Made by a program: the position numbers and the translations under genes
From: Bifidobacterium felsineum
Lineage (GTDB): Bacteria; Actinomycetota; Actinomycetes; Actinomycetales; Bifidobacteriaceae
Direction: 5' to 3'
DNA length: 64,000 nt
NCBI RefSeq assembly: GCF_002802915.1
Contig: NZ_PEBJ01000003.1
Coordinates: 301,726 to 365,725 of the forward strand
In this document: one piece after another, positions 22,166 to 31,211 of the stretch
Position numbering within the stretch: the stretch's first letter is position 1
Layout: every line of letters begins with the position of its first letter
The notes under the pieces: generated by a model
The model's input: the letters and a program-made list of their open reading frames with translations, nothing else
Database searches by the model: none
Told to the model about the DNA's origin: nothing

Positions 22166-22449
22166 CGATATATACCTTCCTATCTATGTCGGCGACATCC
22201 TCCACTCGTGGACGCCTGCCCCATAGGATGCTCGACAAAACACATACCGTCGTTATCGTCATATGGAGCATACTCCGTAACTGCAGAGCCTCCATCAATC
22301 AGACCCAATATACCGGATCACTCCCGCGAGCTGCGTGACGACAAAGGTCAGAATATCATTCAGTCATCATGCTGGGCGGCACACGCCGCATCATCCGATC
22401 AGACAAATTTCAGGCTCAGATGCACCACCGACTCCCAGGTCTCCTGAAG

Positions 22450-23127
22450 CTATTGCACTGTAAACGTCAGCGGGTCGCTTTTTACCTTAGGCGCGTCCTT
22501 CAAGGCAATCTGTGCGGTGTAGGTGCCCGGATTCACTTTGGGCCAGCTGGTCTCGTCCGTACACTCGGTCAGAGTGGAGTTGTAGTCCGTGTTCCACTTG
22601 AGCTGCTGCACATCCTTGTCCCCCTTGGCCATCAGCAGCCAGCGCGAGTCAGGGGCGCATAAACCAGACTGGTAAATGGTTTCCGATCCCGAGGTAATAG
22701 TGAGCACACGCCCCGAATCCGAGCCATCTACCAGGCAGCTGTTCGAGCCTTCGTGCACGATTGACGCAGTGAATTCCAAAGTGCCGCCTACTGCCACAGA
22801 CTGCGATTTCGAGCTCAATTCCAATGTCAGATCGTTCACGGAGCATTTCTTCACGTTAGACGTACTTTTCGGGGTGGGTGTGGCTTCGCGGGCAATGGCA
22901 TATACATCGTCGTGATGAATCATGGTATTGATGGCTCCGATTCCACGGCCGATGCTGTAAACGCAAAAAACAACCAATGCAACAATCAACGCCAGAACGA
23001 TGCCGACCACAATGCGACGCCGACGATAAATCGCCTGCTGCCTCTTGCTGATCTTGCGCTTGCGCTTTTTCGGCGCACCATTCCCCCGGCTTGTGCCGGT
23101 CACGCGATTCCTACCCTGCTGAACCAT
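22450..23127 (-). CDS. Membrane-anchored protein with extracytoplasmic Ig-like domain, unknown function
   Basis: The 225-residue protein has a very basic cytoplasmic head (KKRKRKISKRQQAIYRRRR at about 20-38), one membrane helix at about 39-62, and an outside domain from about 90 that is mostly beta strands. The outer domain carries four cysteines, suggesting disulfides. Its end (PGTYTAQIALKD, then PLTFTV) is typical of an Ig-like sandwich. It starts 18 bases after the mutY stop on the same strand and is probably cotranscribed with it, though no functional link is evident. The 284 bases to its right (22166-22449) contain no supported gene. Confidence 0.72.
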   Translation of the reverse strand: MVQQGRNRVTGTSRGNGAPKKRKRKISKRQQAIYRRRRIVVGIVLALIVALVVFCVYSIGRGIGAINTMIHHDDVYAIAREATPTPKSTSNVKKCSVNDLTLELSSKSQSVAVGGTLEFTASIVHEGSNSCLVDGSDSGRVLTITSGSETIYQSGLCAPDSRWLLMAKGDKDVQQLKWNTDYNSTLTECTDETSWPKVNPGTYTAQIALKDAPKVKSDPLTFTVQ

Positions 23128-23145
23128 AACAGCATCCCAGTGTAA

Positions 23146-24030
23146 TCAGTGCGGCAGGCGCAACGAGCCGTCCGGCAGCATCTCGACAAGACCATCATCG
23201 TCCAAGCTGGCTATGCAGGCGTCAAGCTGCACTTGGTCCTTCCAGATAGACGCTACATTCTTCCTGGCAAGGGTCTCGTGAGCGGGCAATTCGCGTAAAG
23301 CCGCAAGCACCAAGCCTCTTACCTGGCGGTCAGTGCCTTGGAATCGTTGGCGAGGCCGCGTTCTACGCTCCCCTAATCCCGGTCTATCGGCTTTCAGGAA
23401 CGCGCAACCCGAAGCAATCGGGCAAATATCGCATAATGGCGATTTTGCAGTGCAAATCACGGCCCCAAGTTCCATCACCGATTGATTCCATGTCACCGAC
23501 CGCTTCACAGATTCCGGCAGCATCCGGTTCGCAAGCGCACGCTCGGCCGGGCTGGCAGAGCCTCCGCGCGATTCCACGCCCGTGAACACTCTGGAAAGTA
23601 CACGACGGATATTCGTGTCAATCACGGCAACGCGCTGGCCAAACGCGAAACTCAGCACAGCGGAAGCCGTGTAATCACCGATGCCCGGCAGTGCAATCAA
23701 CGCATCATAGGTGTGTGGCAGCTCATCGGAATATTCCTCAGACACCACACGCGCGCATTCCTGCAGACGCAGGGCTCGACGCGGATATCCCAACCGCCCC
23801 CAGGCGGTAATCACTTCGGCTTTAGGCGCGGCCGCGAGCGCACGTGCATCCGGCCAACGATTCATCCACTCCTGCCAATACGGCACTACACGGCTCATCT
23901 GAGTCTGCTGGCTCATCACCTCGGAGACCAGTACACCCCATGGCGTGGCGCGGCCGAAACGCCAGGGTAGGTCACGCGCGTGCGCTTCCCACCACGCGCT
24001 TAGACGCAAAGCAATATCACTGTCGTTCAT
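23146..24030 (-). CDS. mutY: A/G-specific adenine glycosylase
   Basis: Base-excision repair enzyme removing adenine mispaired with 8-oxoguanine. The catalytic Glu is in LVSEVMSQQTQ near residue 37. The helix-hairpin-helix is LPGIGDYTASAV near 110-122, followed by the catalytic Asp in VIDTN. The 4Fe-4S cluster cysteines follow as C-x6-C-x2-C-x5-C (CTAKSPLCDICPIASGC). With 294 residues it is shorter than the E. coli enzyme: the NUDIX-like 8-oxoG recognition domain is replaced by a small winged-helix-like end, as in other actinobacteria. I prefer the ATG at 24030 (MNDSDIALR); an in-frame ATG at 24048 would nearly touch the divergent trmL start. Confidence 0.93.
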   Translation of the reverse strand: MNDSDIALRLSAWWEAHARDLPWRFGRATPWGVLVSEVMSQQTQMSRVVPYWQEWMNRWPDARALAAAPKAEVITAWGRLGYPRRALRLQECARVVSEEYSDELPHTYDALIALPGIGDYTASAVLSFAFGQRVAVIDTNIRRVLSRVFTGVESRGGSASPAERALANRMLPESVKRSVTWNQSVMELGAVICTAKSPLCDICPIASGCAFLKADRPGLGERRTRPRQRFQGTDRQVRGLVLAALRELPAHETLARKNVASIWKDQVQLDACIASLDDDGLVEMLPDGSLRLPH

Positions 24031-24036
24031 CGTTCT

Positions 24037-24042
24037 TATTCT
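24037..24042 (+). promoter_or_regulatory. Candidate -10 box for leaderless trmL transcript
   Basis: TATTCT lies eight bases before the trmL ATG, with no ribosome site in between, as expected for a leaderless actinobacterial mRNA. Only about 20 bases separate the divergent mutY and trmL starts, so both promoters must overlap the other gene's 5' end. Confidence 0.4.
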
Positions 24043-24050
24043 TAGCATTT

Positions 24051-24713
24051 ATGACGAACGAGGCAGAAACGAACCCGCAGAACCCAGAAAATCCCGAGGC
24101 CCAGGTCGGCAAGATGTTCGAGTACGGATATCGCAAATCGAACTACGGTCCAGACGAATTGGTAACTGACGCCCACGGCAACCCGATTTCCGTGGTGGAC
24201 GCCATGCTCTCCGCCGAGAAGGCTGCGGAAGCCGAAACCATGACCCCGCACCTGTGCTACTACTCCCCCCGCATTCCGGGCAACACCGGTTCGGCCATCC
24301 GCCTGTGCGCGGTGACCGGTACGATCCTGCACTTGGTGGAGCCGCTAGGCTTCAACCTGCGCGATACGAAACTGCGCCGTGCAGGCCTCGATTACCACGA
24401 TATGGCACATGTGGTGCTGCACCCGAACTTCGATAATCTGGTGGAGTCGATGCCGAATTCGCGTATTATCGCGTTCACCGCACACGCCACCAAGCTGTAC
24501 ACGGACATCGAATATCGTCCGACCGATATTCTGCTCTTCGGCCCGGAGCCCGGCGACATTCCCGATCCGATGGATATCATGGCCGGCCCGCATGTAGCCG
24601 AACAGGTTCGTCTGCCGATGCGCCCATCCTTGCGCTCCCTGAACCTCACCAACTGCGCATCCATTGCCATCTACGAAGCTTGGCGCCAGCTGAATTTCGC
24701 CGGCGGACGTTGA
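24051..24713 (+). CDS. trmL: tRNA (cytidine/uridine-2'-O-)-methyltransferase, SpoU/TrmL type
   Basis: Methylates the wobble ribose (position 34) of some leucine tRNAs in characterised homologues, using S-adenosylmethionine. SPOUT knot motifs are visible: motif 1 IPGNTGSAIRLCA with LHLVEPLGF near residues 80-107, motif 2 LLFGPEPGDIP near 163-173, and motif 3 RSLNLTNCASIAIYEA near 196-211. The 220-residue protein carries an N-terminal extension of about 65 residues, rich in Glu, Pro and Asn, which E. coli TrmL lacks. The ATG at 24051 is the only sensible start between mutY and the conserved core. It converges on the UPF0210 gene across a large palindrome. Confidence 0.88.
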   Translation: MTNEAETNPQNPENPEAQVGKMFEYGYRKSNYGPDELVTDAHGNPISVVDAMLSAEKAAEAETMTPHLCYYSPRIPGNTGSAIRLCAVTGTILHLVEPLGFNLRDTKLRRAGLDYHDMAHVVLHPNFDNLVESMPNSRIIAFTAHATKLYTDIEYRPTDILLFGPEPGDIPDPMDIMAGPHVAEQVRLPMRPSLRSLNLTNCASIAIYEAWRQLNFAGGR

Positions 24714-24743
24714 TTCAACCTCGCAGTCATCATCGTATCTGCG

Positions 24744-24921
24744 TTAGCAGGGGTCGATTCCCCTCCTTCGGAAGGTCTATCTGCTTTACGAGGGGTTGCT
24801 ATATGCGGAAAGCCTGAGTATAAGTGTTGATATTTCAACCTTTATACTCAGGCTTTCTTCGTAAAGGGACCCCTCGTAAAGCAGATAGATGTCGCTCGAA
24901 CCGGAAATCAACCCCTGCTAA
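24744..24921. repeat. 178-bp nested palindrome between trmL and UPF0210 gene
   Basis: Three pairs of arms share one centre. The outer ends are TTAGCAGGGGTCGATT and its near-perfect complement (one mismatch in 16, ending at 24921). A perfect 21-bp pair lies at 24776-24796 and 24869-24889. A perfect 16-bp pair lies at 24808-24823 and 24842-24857 (arm core AAGCCTGAGTATAA), continued inward by GTTGA/TCAAC around a TATT loop. It may act as a two-way terminator for the convergent genes, but its size and terminal repeats also fit a MITE-like element. No coding capacity. Confidence 0.8.
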
Positions 24922-24948
24922 GCGAGATAGCAACAAGATTCATATGCA

Positions 24949-26313
24949 TCAGTTCTTGAAACTGTGAATCGGAGCGGGAATGCGGCCGCCACGGGTCACG
25001 AAGGCCTCGCAGGAAGTCTGGTTCACCGGCATGATCGGCGCATAGCCCATGAGTCCGCCGAAGTTAGCCATTTCACCGACACCCTTACCAACAACCGGAA
25101 TCACTCGCACGGCAGTGGTCTTCTGATTCACCATGCCGATGGCCGCCTCATCGGCGATCAGCCCGGAGATGGTGGCTGCGGAGGTATCCCCCGGAATGGC
25201 GATCATGTCGAGACCCACCGAGCACACGCAGGTCATGGCTTCGAGCTTTTCGATGGTCAAGCATCCAGACGATGCCGCATCAATCATGTTCTTATCTTCG
25301 GAGACCGGGATAAACGCGCCGGACAGGCCGCCCACATACGAGCTGGCCATAATGCCGCCCTTCTTGACCTGATCGTTGAGCATAGCCAAAGCCGCGGTGG
25401 TACCAGGAGCCCCCACCCGATCAAGACCGATTTTCTCGAGCACTTCGCCCACTGAATCGCCCACGGCCGGCGTCGGTGCCAAAGACAGGTCGATGATGCC
25501 GAACGGCACGCCAAGCCTGCGGGAGGCTTCCTGGGCCACCAGCTGGCCGACGCGCGTGATCTTGAATGCGGTGCGTTTGATGGTTTCGCACAGGAATTCA
25601 AAATCCTTGCCTTTGGCTGCATCGAGTGCACGGGAGACCACGCCCGGACCGGAAACGCCCACGTTGATCACGGCATCGCCTTCGGTCACGCCATGGAAGC
25701 CGCCCGCCATGAACGGGTTATCGTCTGGCACGTTGCAGAACGCCACGAATTTCACGCAACCGTAGGAGTCATTGTCCGCGGTGCGTTCGGCGATGTCCTT
25801 AATAATATGACCGAGCAGTTCCACTGCATTCATATCGATGCCGGTTTTGGTGGAACCCACGTTCACCGACGAGCAGACGATATCCGTTTCGGAAAGCGCC
25901 TGAGGCAGGGAGCGGATCAGCAATTCCTCGGCGGGGGTCATCGCCTTGGAGACGAGCGCCGAATAGCCGCCAATCAGGTCCACGCCGACTTCCTTGGCTG
26001 CCTTGTCCAGCGAATGAGCAATCGCAACAAAATCTTCCGAAGTCTTACAACAGCTCGCACCCACCAAGGAAATAGGAGTGACGGTGATGCGCTTGTTGAC
26101 GATCGGAATGCCGTAATCGCTTTCGATGGCCCGGCCGGTGGAAACCAAGTCCTTGGCATACGTGGTGATTTTGCGGTAGATGTTATCGCAGGTCTTCTCA
26201 ACGGTGTCCGCCGCACAGTCAAGCAGGGAGATGCCCATGGTGATGGTGCGCACGTCGAGCTTCTCCTGCTCGATCATCTGATTGGTCTCGTGGACCTCCA
26301 TGATATTCAGCAT
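24949..26313 (-). CDS. UPF0210 (DUF711) family protein
   Basis: Conserved bacterial/archaeal protein of unknown biochemical function, 454 residues, the usual family length. Structures of relatives show a pyruvate-formate-lyase-like barrel, but there is no glycyl radical signature here, so lyase activity should not be assumed. The start at 26313 ([13 protein letters not shown]) is supported by GGAAGGAAA just upstream; the frame runs open further but without a ribosome site. The protein is rich in Gly and Ala with several Cys near loops ([10 protein letters not shown]). It follows the ACT-domain gene by 28 bases, a pairing conserved in many genomes that suggests a common, perhaps ligand-sensing, role. 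Confidence 0.9.
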   Translation of the reverse strand: MLNIMEVHETNQMIEQEKLDVRTITMGISLLDCAADTVEKTCDNIYRKITTYAKDLVSTGRAIESDYGIPIVNKRITVTPISLVGASCCKTSEDFVAIAHSLDKAAKEVGVDLIGGYSALVSKAMTPAEELLIRSLPQALSETDIVCSSVNVGSTKTGIDMNAVELLGHIIKDIAERTADNDSYGCVKFVAFCNVPDDNPFMAGGFHGVTEGDAVINVGVSGPGVVSRALDAAKGKDFEFLCETIKRTAFKITRVGQLVAQEASRRLGVPFGIIDLSLAPTPAVGDSVGEVLEKIGLDRVGAPGTTAALAMLNDQVKKGGIMASSYVGGLSGAFIPVSEDKNMIDAASSGCLTIEKLEAMTCVCSVGLDMIAIPGDTSAATISGLIADEAAIGMVNQKTTAVRVIPVVGKGVGEMANFGGLMGYAPIMPVNQTSCEAFVTRGGRIPAPIHSFKN

Positions 26314-26341
26314 GGTGTTTCCTTCCGATGATCCGATGAGA

Positions 26342-26614
26342 TCAAATTCGGTGCATCTTGGTGAAGATTTCCTCGCGCTGACAACGGATGCGCACGCCAA
26401 TGTCATCGCCAAGATCTTCAAGGTTGCCAACCATAGCGCTGAATTCCTTGTCCGCCTTGGAATAGTCCACAATCATCATCATGTTGAAGAAACCATCGAT
26501 GATGGTCTGCGAAATATCGAGTACATTCACATTGTGATTGGAAAGGTAGGTGCAGACTCGTGCGATGATGCCGACGGTATCCTGGCCTACGACGGTGATG
26601 ATGGCCTTGTTCAT
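26342..26614 (-). CDS. ACT-domain protein, UPF0237 family
   Basis: A 90-residue protein consisting of a single ACT domain, the fold that binds amino acids to regulate enzymes. It starts [20 protein letters not shown], with the beta1-turn-alpha1 Gly typical of ACT ligand sites, and ends in a basic segment. It lies directly upstream of the UPF0210 gene with 28 bases between, and the two are conserved neighbours. The frame is open for 30 more codons upstream, but those run into the terminator of the MFS gene and show no ribosome site, whereas GGGAGCGCC precedes the chosen ATG. Confidence 0.88.
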   Translation of the reverse strand: MNKAIITVVGQDTVGIIARVCTYLSNHNVNVLDISQTIIDGFFNMMMIVDYSKADKEFSAMVGNLEDLGDDIGVRIRCQREEIFTKMHRI

Positions 26615-26675
26615 GGCGCTCCCTGATTGAAAACTGGTCGGAAATGAACTTGCGAACATATTCGAACATATGAAA

Positions 26676-26709
26676 AACGGGTGCTCCCCAGTATAGAGGA
26701 ACACCCGTT
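26676..26709 (-). terminator. Terminator downstream of the MFS exporter gene
   Basis: AACGGGTG and CACCCGTT arms enclose a 19-base loop that can pair partly again (TCC/GGA). On the minus strand the hairpin is followed by a run of five T, fitting an intrinsic terminator between the MFS gene and the ACT-domain gene. Confidence 0.7.
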
Positions 26710-26726
26710 ACGTCTTATCGTCTATC

Positions 26727-28241
26727 TCAGGCGGCCAGTTTCTCGATATCCACATGCACCGGCACAAGCTGAGGTTCTTCCTTCTTCTCCTTGAGCAGGA
26801 AGGAGCACGCCAGCACCACTACGACCAGCACCATACCGAACAGGTATCCGTATCGAGAACCATCCACAAAGCCCTGTGCAGGATTCACGCCGCCAGCCGC
26901 TGCATAGTTTGTCTGGCCAAGACCCAACAAACAGGTGGCTACAGCGGTGGCGATGGCGCCGCACACCTGCTGCATGGTGTTCATGATCGTACTGCCATCC
27001 GCAGCCATGTGGCCAGGCAGCGACTTAAGCGCCGCGGACTGAGAGGACTGCTGGATGAACGGGATGCCAATCATCACGATGATGTGCGCGGCGAGGAACA
27101 AAATGACCGGCGTCGAAACACCAATCGCGAAGAACAGCGCGCCACCAATGATGGTCAGCACCGAGCCAATCCAGACCAGCTTCCTCGCACCATGACGGTC
27201 GAACATACGGCCTGCGGCAAGCGTGCATAGCGCGTTGATTACACCACCTGGCAGCATGAGCAGTCCGGCTACGGTGGAGCTCAGCCCCATGCCGCGCTGC
27301 AGTTCCTGCGGCACCAGATACATGAATGCCAGCGTGCAGGAGAAGGAGCAGCTGATCATGATGGCCGGCGTGCGGAACGCAGCAATGCCGAGGGCGCGCA
27401 AATCAAGCAGCGGATCGGCGATGTGCAACTGTCGGTAGGCGTAGAACGCCAACACCAGCACGCCGATGGCTAGCAGGCCGATAACCATCGGGCTGAATCC
27501 CATGTCGCTGATCAGGCTCACACCGGCGACGAGGCAGCCGAAGCCGATGGCCGAGGTGATGATAGACAGTGCGTCAACATTCGGACGGGTGCGTTCGATG
27601 GGCGTAACGAAGAACAGCGCTGTGCACACAATGGCCACAAGAGCTGCGAAAGCGAACAACGCGAAAATCGCACGCCATGAAAACGCACCGATAAGTGCGC
27701 CTGCGATGGTCGGTCCGATAACCGGGGCGAACATGATGACGAGCCCTGCCACACCGTTGGCCGCACCGATCTTGCGCAGCGGAAAAACACGCATGATGGC
27801 TGCATACATAGTGGGCAGCACGATGCCGGTGCTGATTCCCTGCATGATACGGCCCGCCAGCAGCACAGGGAAGCTTGGGGCGATGGTGCAGATCACGGCG
27901 CCGACGAGGAAACAAGCCAGTGCGAACAGCACCAGCGTCTTGGCCTTAATCCACTTGAGCATGAAGCCGACGCACGGCAGCACCACGCCGATGGCCAGCA
28001 TGTAACCGACGACCATCCACTGTGCGGTGCCGGATGAGATGCCGAAATCATTCATCAGGTCGGGCAGGGTGATGTTCATGGATGTTTCCGAAAGCATGCC
28101 CAGGAACACGCTGATATACAAGCCAAGCATGACCTTGTGCGGATGGTCGAAGTGCTGGGGCTTGCCCGGAACGAATGCGGAATCGTTGAGTTGCGCATTA
28201 CGAATGGTTGCCTTGTTTGCGGTTGTCTGTTTCTCGGACAA
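26727..28241 (-). CDS. MFS drug exporter, DHA2/EmrB-QacA type
   Basis: Inner-membrane proton antiporter likely to export drugs or other amphiphiles. The 504-residue protein has 12-14 predicted membrane helices. It shows the motif-C-like stretch GLVIMFAPVIGPTIAGALIG at about 160-180, characteristic of antiporters, and the N-terminal TLPDLMNDF / QWMVVGYML pattern of the DHA2 subfamily. I chose the TTG at 28241 (LSEKQTT) because AGAAGAGGA lies five bases upstream; an ATG at 28310 in the same frame would add 23 basic residues without a ribosome site. It stands between two terminators and so is probably a single-gene transcript. Confidence 0.87.
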   Translation of the reverse strand: MSEKQTTANKATIRNAQLNDSAFVPGKPQHFDHPHKVMLGLYISVFLGMLSETSMNITLPDLMNDFGISSGTAQWMVVGYMLAIGVVLPCVGFMLKWIKAKTLVLFALACFLVGAVICTIAPSFPVLLAGRIMQGISTGIVLPTMYAAIMRVFPLRKIGAANGVAGLVIMFAPVIGPTIAGALIGAFSWRAIFALFAFAALVAIVCTALFFVTPIERTRPNVDALSIITSAIGFGCLVAGVSLISDMGFSPMVIGLLAIGVLVLAFYAYRQLHIADPLLDLRALGIAAFRTPAIMISCSFSCTLAFMYLVPQELQRGMGLSSTVAGLLMLPGGVINALCTLAAGRMFDRHGARKLVWIGSVLTIIGGALFFAIGVSTPVILFLAAHIIVMIGIPFIQQSSQSAALKSLPGHMAADGSTIMNTMQQVCGAIATAVATCLLGLGQTNYAAAGGVNPAQGFVDGSRYGYLFGMVLVVVVLACSFLLKEKKEEPQLVPVHVDIEKLAA

Positions 28242-28409
28242 CGGAATCCTCTTCTTGTATCTCTTTGTCTGTTGCCGCTGCGCAGCGCACGTCCTGACAT
28301 ACTGCCGCACACCGTTATCGCTCGCGATGATTCACGCGAGCTCACAGTGTGCGACTTCATTGGCGAGCGCCGAAAGCCCCTAACGTCCGGGCCACATTCG
28401 GCAACAAAA

Positions 28410-28454
28410 AATCGCATGCCATCCGGCAAGTAATACGCCGGTTGGCATGCGATT
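28410..28454 (-). terminator. Terminator of the deoR-galT-galK operon
   Basis: Arms AATCGCATGCCA (28410-28421) and TGGCATGCGATT (28443-28454) pair perfectly. After one T-T mismatch they continue with CCGGC/GCCGG. On the minus strand a run of six T follows. It lies 228 bases past the galK stop and before the MFS gene. Confidence 0.8.
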
Positions 28455-28681
28455 ATTCAAAACAAGACGTCACCGTAATACGTTTTTCAATTTTTCGTAA
28501 GTACGGCCGCGCGTGTCGCAGACGTCAGGCTTCACGGCTGGCGCTCGACGACGCCACTGCGTCCTGCAATTGCGGACGGCCTACGGCCGACTCAGCATTA
28601 CCTCGGACTCACCTACCGGTTCGCCCTCGGCTGCAGTTGATGGACAGTCCACCGGACTGCCCATCGCGTCTTCGGCTACTT

Positions 28682-29932
28682 TCACGCTTCGCGTGACGCC
28701 GAAGGCGCGGCAACTGCAGCCAGAGCCCTCGGCGCGTGGAAGCCTTGCTTTTCGAATTCGTCGGCGATGGCTTGGGCGACCTCGTGGCTGCGACCCTTGT
28801 CCACCAAGGCGATGATGGAGCCGCCGAAGCCGCCGCCGGTCATACGAGCGCCGTATGCGCCATTGTGGCGAGCCACATCCACGGCCACGTCAAGCTCCGG
28901 CACGGTGACCTCGTAATCGGCAGCCAGCGAGTCATGGGAAGCGTTGAAGAGACGGCCTGCGGCTTCGATGTCACCCTTTGCGAAGGCGTGCACGAAGGAG
29001 CGCACGCGTTCGATTTCGGTGACCACGTGGCGCACGCGCTTCTTCATGGTCTCATCCGGCAGTGCGTCCAGGGTTTCCTTGAGCGCCTGGAACGGGTCAT
29101 CGGCCCTGGCGATTCCATCGGCGGCAACGCGCAGATTGGCCACGCCGAGAATCTTGGCGGCCTCCTCGCAGGTGGCGCGGCGCTGGGCGTACTGGCCATC
29201 GTTCAACTGGTGAGGTGCCTGGGTGTCGACCACGAGCAGCTCGAGACCGTACTTGTCGAGATCGAATTCCTGCTGGGAGACGTTTTCCAGCGGGGTCAGC
29301 TCCGGGCGGCAGTCGAGCAGCAGAGCATGACCTGCGGTGCAGCGCATCGAAGCGTTCTGGTCGAGGCCACCGGTGGAGGCGCCGGCCATCTCGTTTTCGG
29401 ACTTGATGGCGGCGTTGATCAGGGTTACGCGGCCGGCGTCGGAACCGCCGTAGCCGAGACCGTACACGTCATCCAAGGCCAGTGCGGTGGAGCAGGTCAT
29501 GGCGGCGGAGGAGCTCAAGCCACTTCCCAGCGGTACGCAGGAGACGAAGGCGGCATCGAAGCCCTTGACCTTATCGAAGCCGGCTTCGCGCAGCGCCCAG
29601 GCCACACCGGTCGGGTAAGCGGACCAGCCGTCCACGCCACGGGCCTTGAGGCCTTCCAAATCGGCTTCGGCGACCTTGTCCGGAGCCACATCGGAAACCA
29701 CGCGCACCTTGGTGTCCTTACGTGGGGAAAGGGCGATGAACGTGCGGTGAGGCAGTGCGATTGGCAGGCACAGGCCGGCGTTGTAATCAGTGTGCTCGCC
29801 GATTAGGTTCACGCGGCCCGGAGCGGCCCAAACGCCTTCCGGTTCCACGCCGTAGGTCTTGGCGAACAGGGCCTTGGCCTGCTTCACACCGTCCTCATGG
29901 GAGATCGGTTCAATGAATTCAACAGCAGTCAT
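28682..29932 (-). CDS. galK: Galactokinase
   Basis: GHMP-family kinase that phosphorylates galactose at C1 for the Leloir pathway, 416 residues, normal length. The galactokinase signature GRVNLIGEHTDYN is at about 39-51, the GHMP ATP motif PLGSGLSSSAA at about 136-146, and the C-terminal GARMTGGGFGG at about 362-372. The ATG at 29932 lies 26 bases after the galT stop, with GAAAGAAA upstream; the frame is open further into galT but not as a gene. It is the last gene of the deoR-galT-galK operon. In bifidobacteria it feeds galactose from lactose, galacto-oligosaccharides and host glycans into central metabolism. Confidence 0.96.
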   Translation of the reverse strand: MTAVEFIEPISHEDGVKQAKALFAKTYGVEPEGVWAAPGRVNLIGEHTDYNAGLCLPIALPHRTFIALSPRKDTKVRVVSDVAPDKVAEADLEGLKARGVDGWSAYPTGVAWALREAGFDKVKGFDAAFVSCVPLGSGLSSSAAMTCSTALALDDVYGLGYGGSDAGRVTLINAAIKSENEMAGASTGGLDQNASMRCTAGHALLLDCRPELTPLENVSQQEFDLDKYGLELLVVDTQAPHQLNDGQYAQRRATCEEAAKILGVANLRVAADGIARADDPFQALKETLDALPDETMKKRVRHVVTEIERVRSFVHAFAKGDIEAAGRLFNASHDSLAADYEVTVPELDVAVDVARHNGAYGARMTGGGFGGSIIALVDKGRSHEVAQAIADEFEKQGFHAPRALAAVAAPSASREA

Positions 29933-29958
29933 TGGTGTTATTTCTTTCTTTCGGTCTT

Positions 29959-31209
29959 TCAGTCGGAGATGTCCACGTCGCCGAGCTCGTGGAAGCGCTT
30001 GGCGATGAGTTCCGGCGTGGTGTCGGAGATCCATGCGGCCATGCCGGATTCCGAACCTGCCAGGTACTTGATCTTGTTGGCTGCGCGGCGGAAGGAGAAG
30101 AACTGCAGGTTCAGGCGGTAGTTCTCGCGGCGCGGATCGTGGATCGGAGCCTGGTGCCATGCGGAGATGTATGGCAGATCCATGCCCTTGCCGTCGCCCT
30201 TGTCGAAGAACGCGTTGCCGCGCTTCAACAGGTGGGAGTACATGGAGGCGAGATCCCAGCGTTCCTGGTCGTTGAGCTGGTCGAGAGTCAGTACATCGCG
30301 CACCGGGGCAACATGAACCTCAAGAGGCCAGCGAGCGGCGGCCGGCACGTAGGCCACCCAGCTGTGGTTGCGCATCACGATGCGTTCGCCGGCTTCGAGC
30401 TCGGCGTTCATGATGTCCTTCAGCAGGTTGCCGCCGGTCTTCTCGTGGTAGGCCTCAGTATGCTTGAGTTCCTTCTCCATCTTCGGAGCGATGAACGGGT
30501 AGCAGTAGACCTGACCGTGCGGGTGAGCCAGGGAGACGCCGATCTCAGCACCGTGGTTCTCGAATGGGAAGATCTGCTCGATGCCTTCCATCTTGGAGAT
30601 TTCAGCAGTGCGGAAAGCCCAAGCCTCCACAACAGTGCGCAGACGGGAGACCGGAAGGTCAGCCGGCAGACCGTCCTCGTTCGGATCGAAGCAGATCACT
30701 TCGCAACGACCGGCGGCCGGCTTCTGCTCCCACAGCGGGTTGCCGTCCACGAACTTCACGGAATCGTCCTCGCCAGGCACGCGAACCATCGACGGGAAGC
30801 GGTTTTCGAACACCACCACGTTGTAATCAGTGTCCGGAACCTCGCCATCCTGGTAGGGATCGCCGGGCTTGCGGGCGGCCAGCGGGTTGCCCTTGGCGGT
30901 GGCGCCGGGACCAGCGGTGATCGGACGGTTCATACGGGCGGTGGCCATCGGAATCCAGTCGCCGGTCAGCGGGTCGCGGCGCATCTGCGGGGCAGCGTAC
31001 GGCACTTCATTGCCGTCGGCGTCCAGATGCGGGGAGAAACGGTAATCCAGCGGGCGCGGATCCTTCAACTCGCGGGTCTTCTTGCCGGACACATATTCCG
31101 GATCATCATCCAGGTAGAAGAAGTCGCGTCCATCGGCCAGCTTGGTCGGCGTGATGCGGATGTGCTCCTTCGCGTATTCACCCGGTTCGTAGTTGGCAAA
31201 CTCTGCCAT
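29959..31209 (-). CDS. galT: Galactose-1-phosphate uridylyltransferase
   Basis: Exchanges galactose-1-phosphate for glucose-1-phosphate on UDP. The active-site His-Pro-His is in SLAHPHGQVYCYPF at about 208-221. The protein has 416 residues and belongs to the classical HIT-like GalT family. The ATG at 31209 is two bases past the deoR stop and follows GAGGAAA by ten bases; a GTG at 31215, overlapping the deoR stop, is an alternative. Tight packing with deoR and galK means one transcript. Bifidobacteria carry a second UDP-hexose uridylyltransferase in the lacto-N-biose locus; this copy is the Leloir-type one. Confidence 0.95.
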   Translation of the reverse strand: MAEFANYEPGEYAKEHIRITPTKLADGRDFFYLDDDPEYVSGKKTRELKDPRPLDYRFSPHLDADGNEVPYAAPQMRRDPLTGDWIPMATARMNRPITAGPGATAKGNPLAARKPGDPYQDGEVPDTDYNVVVFENRFPSMVRVPGEDDSVKFVDGNPLWEQKPAAGRCEVICFDPNEDGLPADLPVSRLRTVVEAWAFRTAEISKMEGIEQIFPFENHGAEIGVSLAHPHGQVYCYPFIAPKMEKELKHTEAYHEKTGGNLLKDIMNAELEAGERIVMRNHSWVAYVPAAARWPLEVHVAPVRDVLTLDQLNDQERWDLASMYSHLLKRGNAFFDKGDGKGMDLPYISAWHQAPIHDPRRENYRLNLQFFSFRRAANKIKYLAGSESGMAAWISDTTPELIAKRFHELGDVDISD

Positions 31210-31211
31210 CT

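Noticed and set aside
22208..22447. 79-residue plus-strand frame between the zinc-ribbon gene and the membrane protein gene
   Set aside because: No ribosome site, no domain, irregular composition.
24744..24768. tRNA T-arm or attachment-site remnant (GGGGTCGATTCCCC)
   Set aside because: The loop is one base short of a T-loop, no anticodon or acceptor arms are present, and the bases are explained by the nested palindrome.
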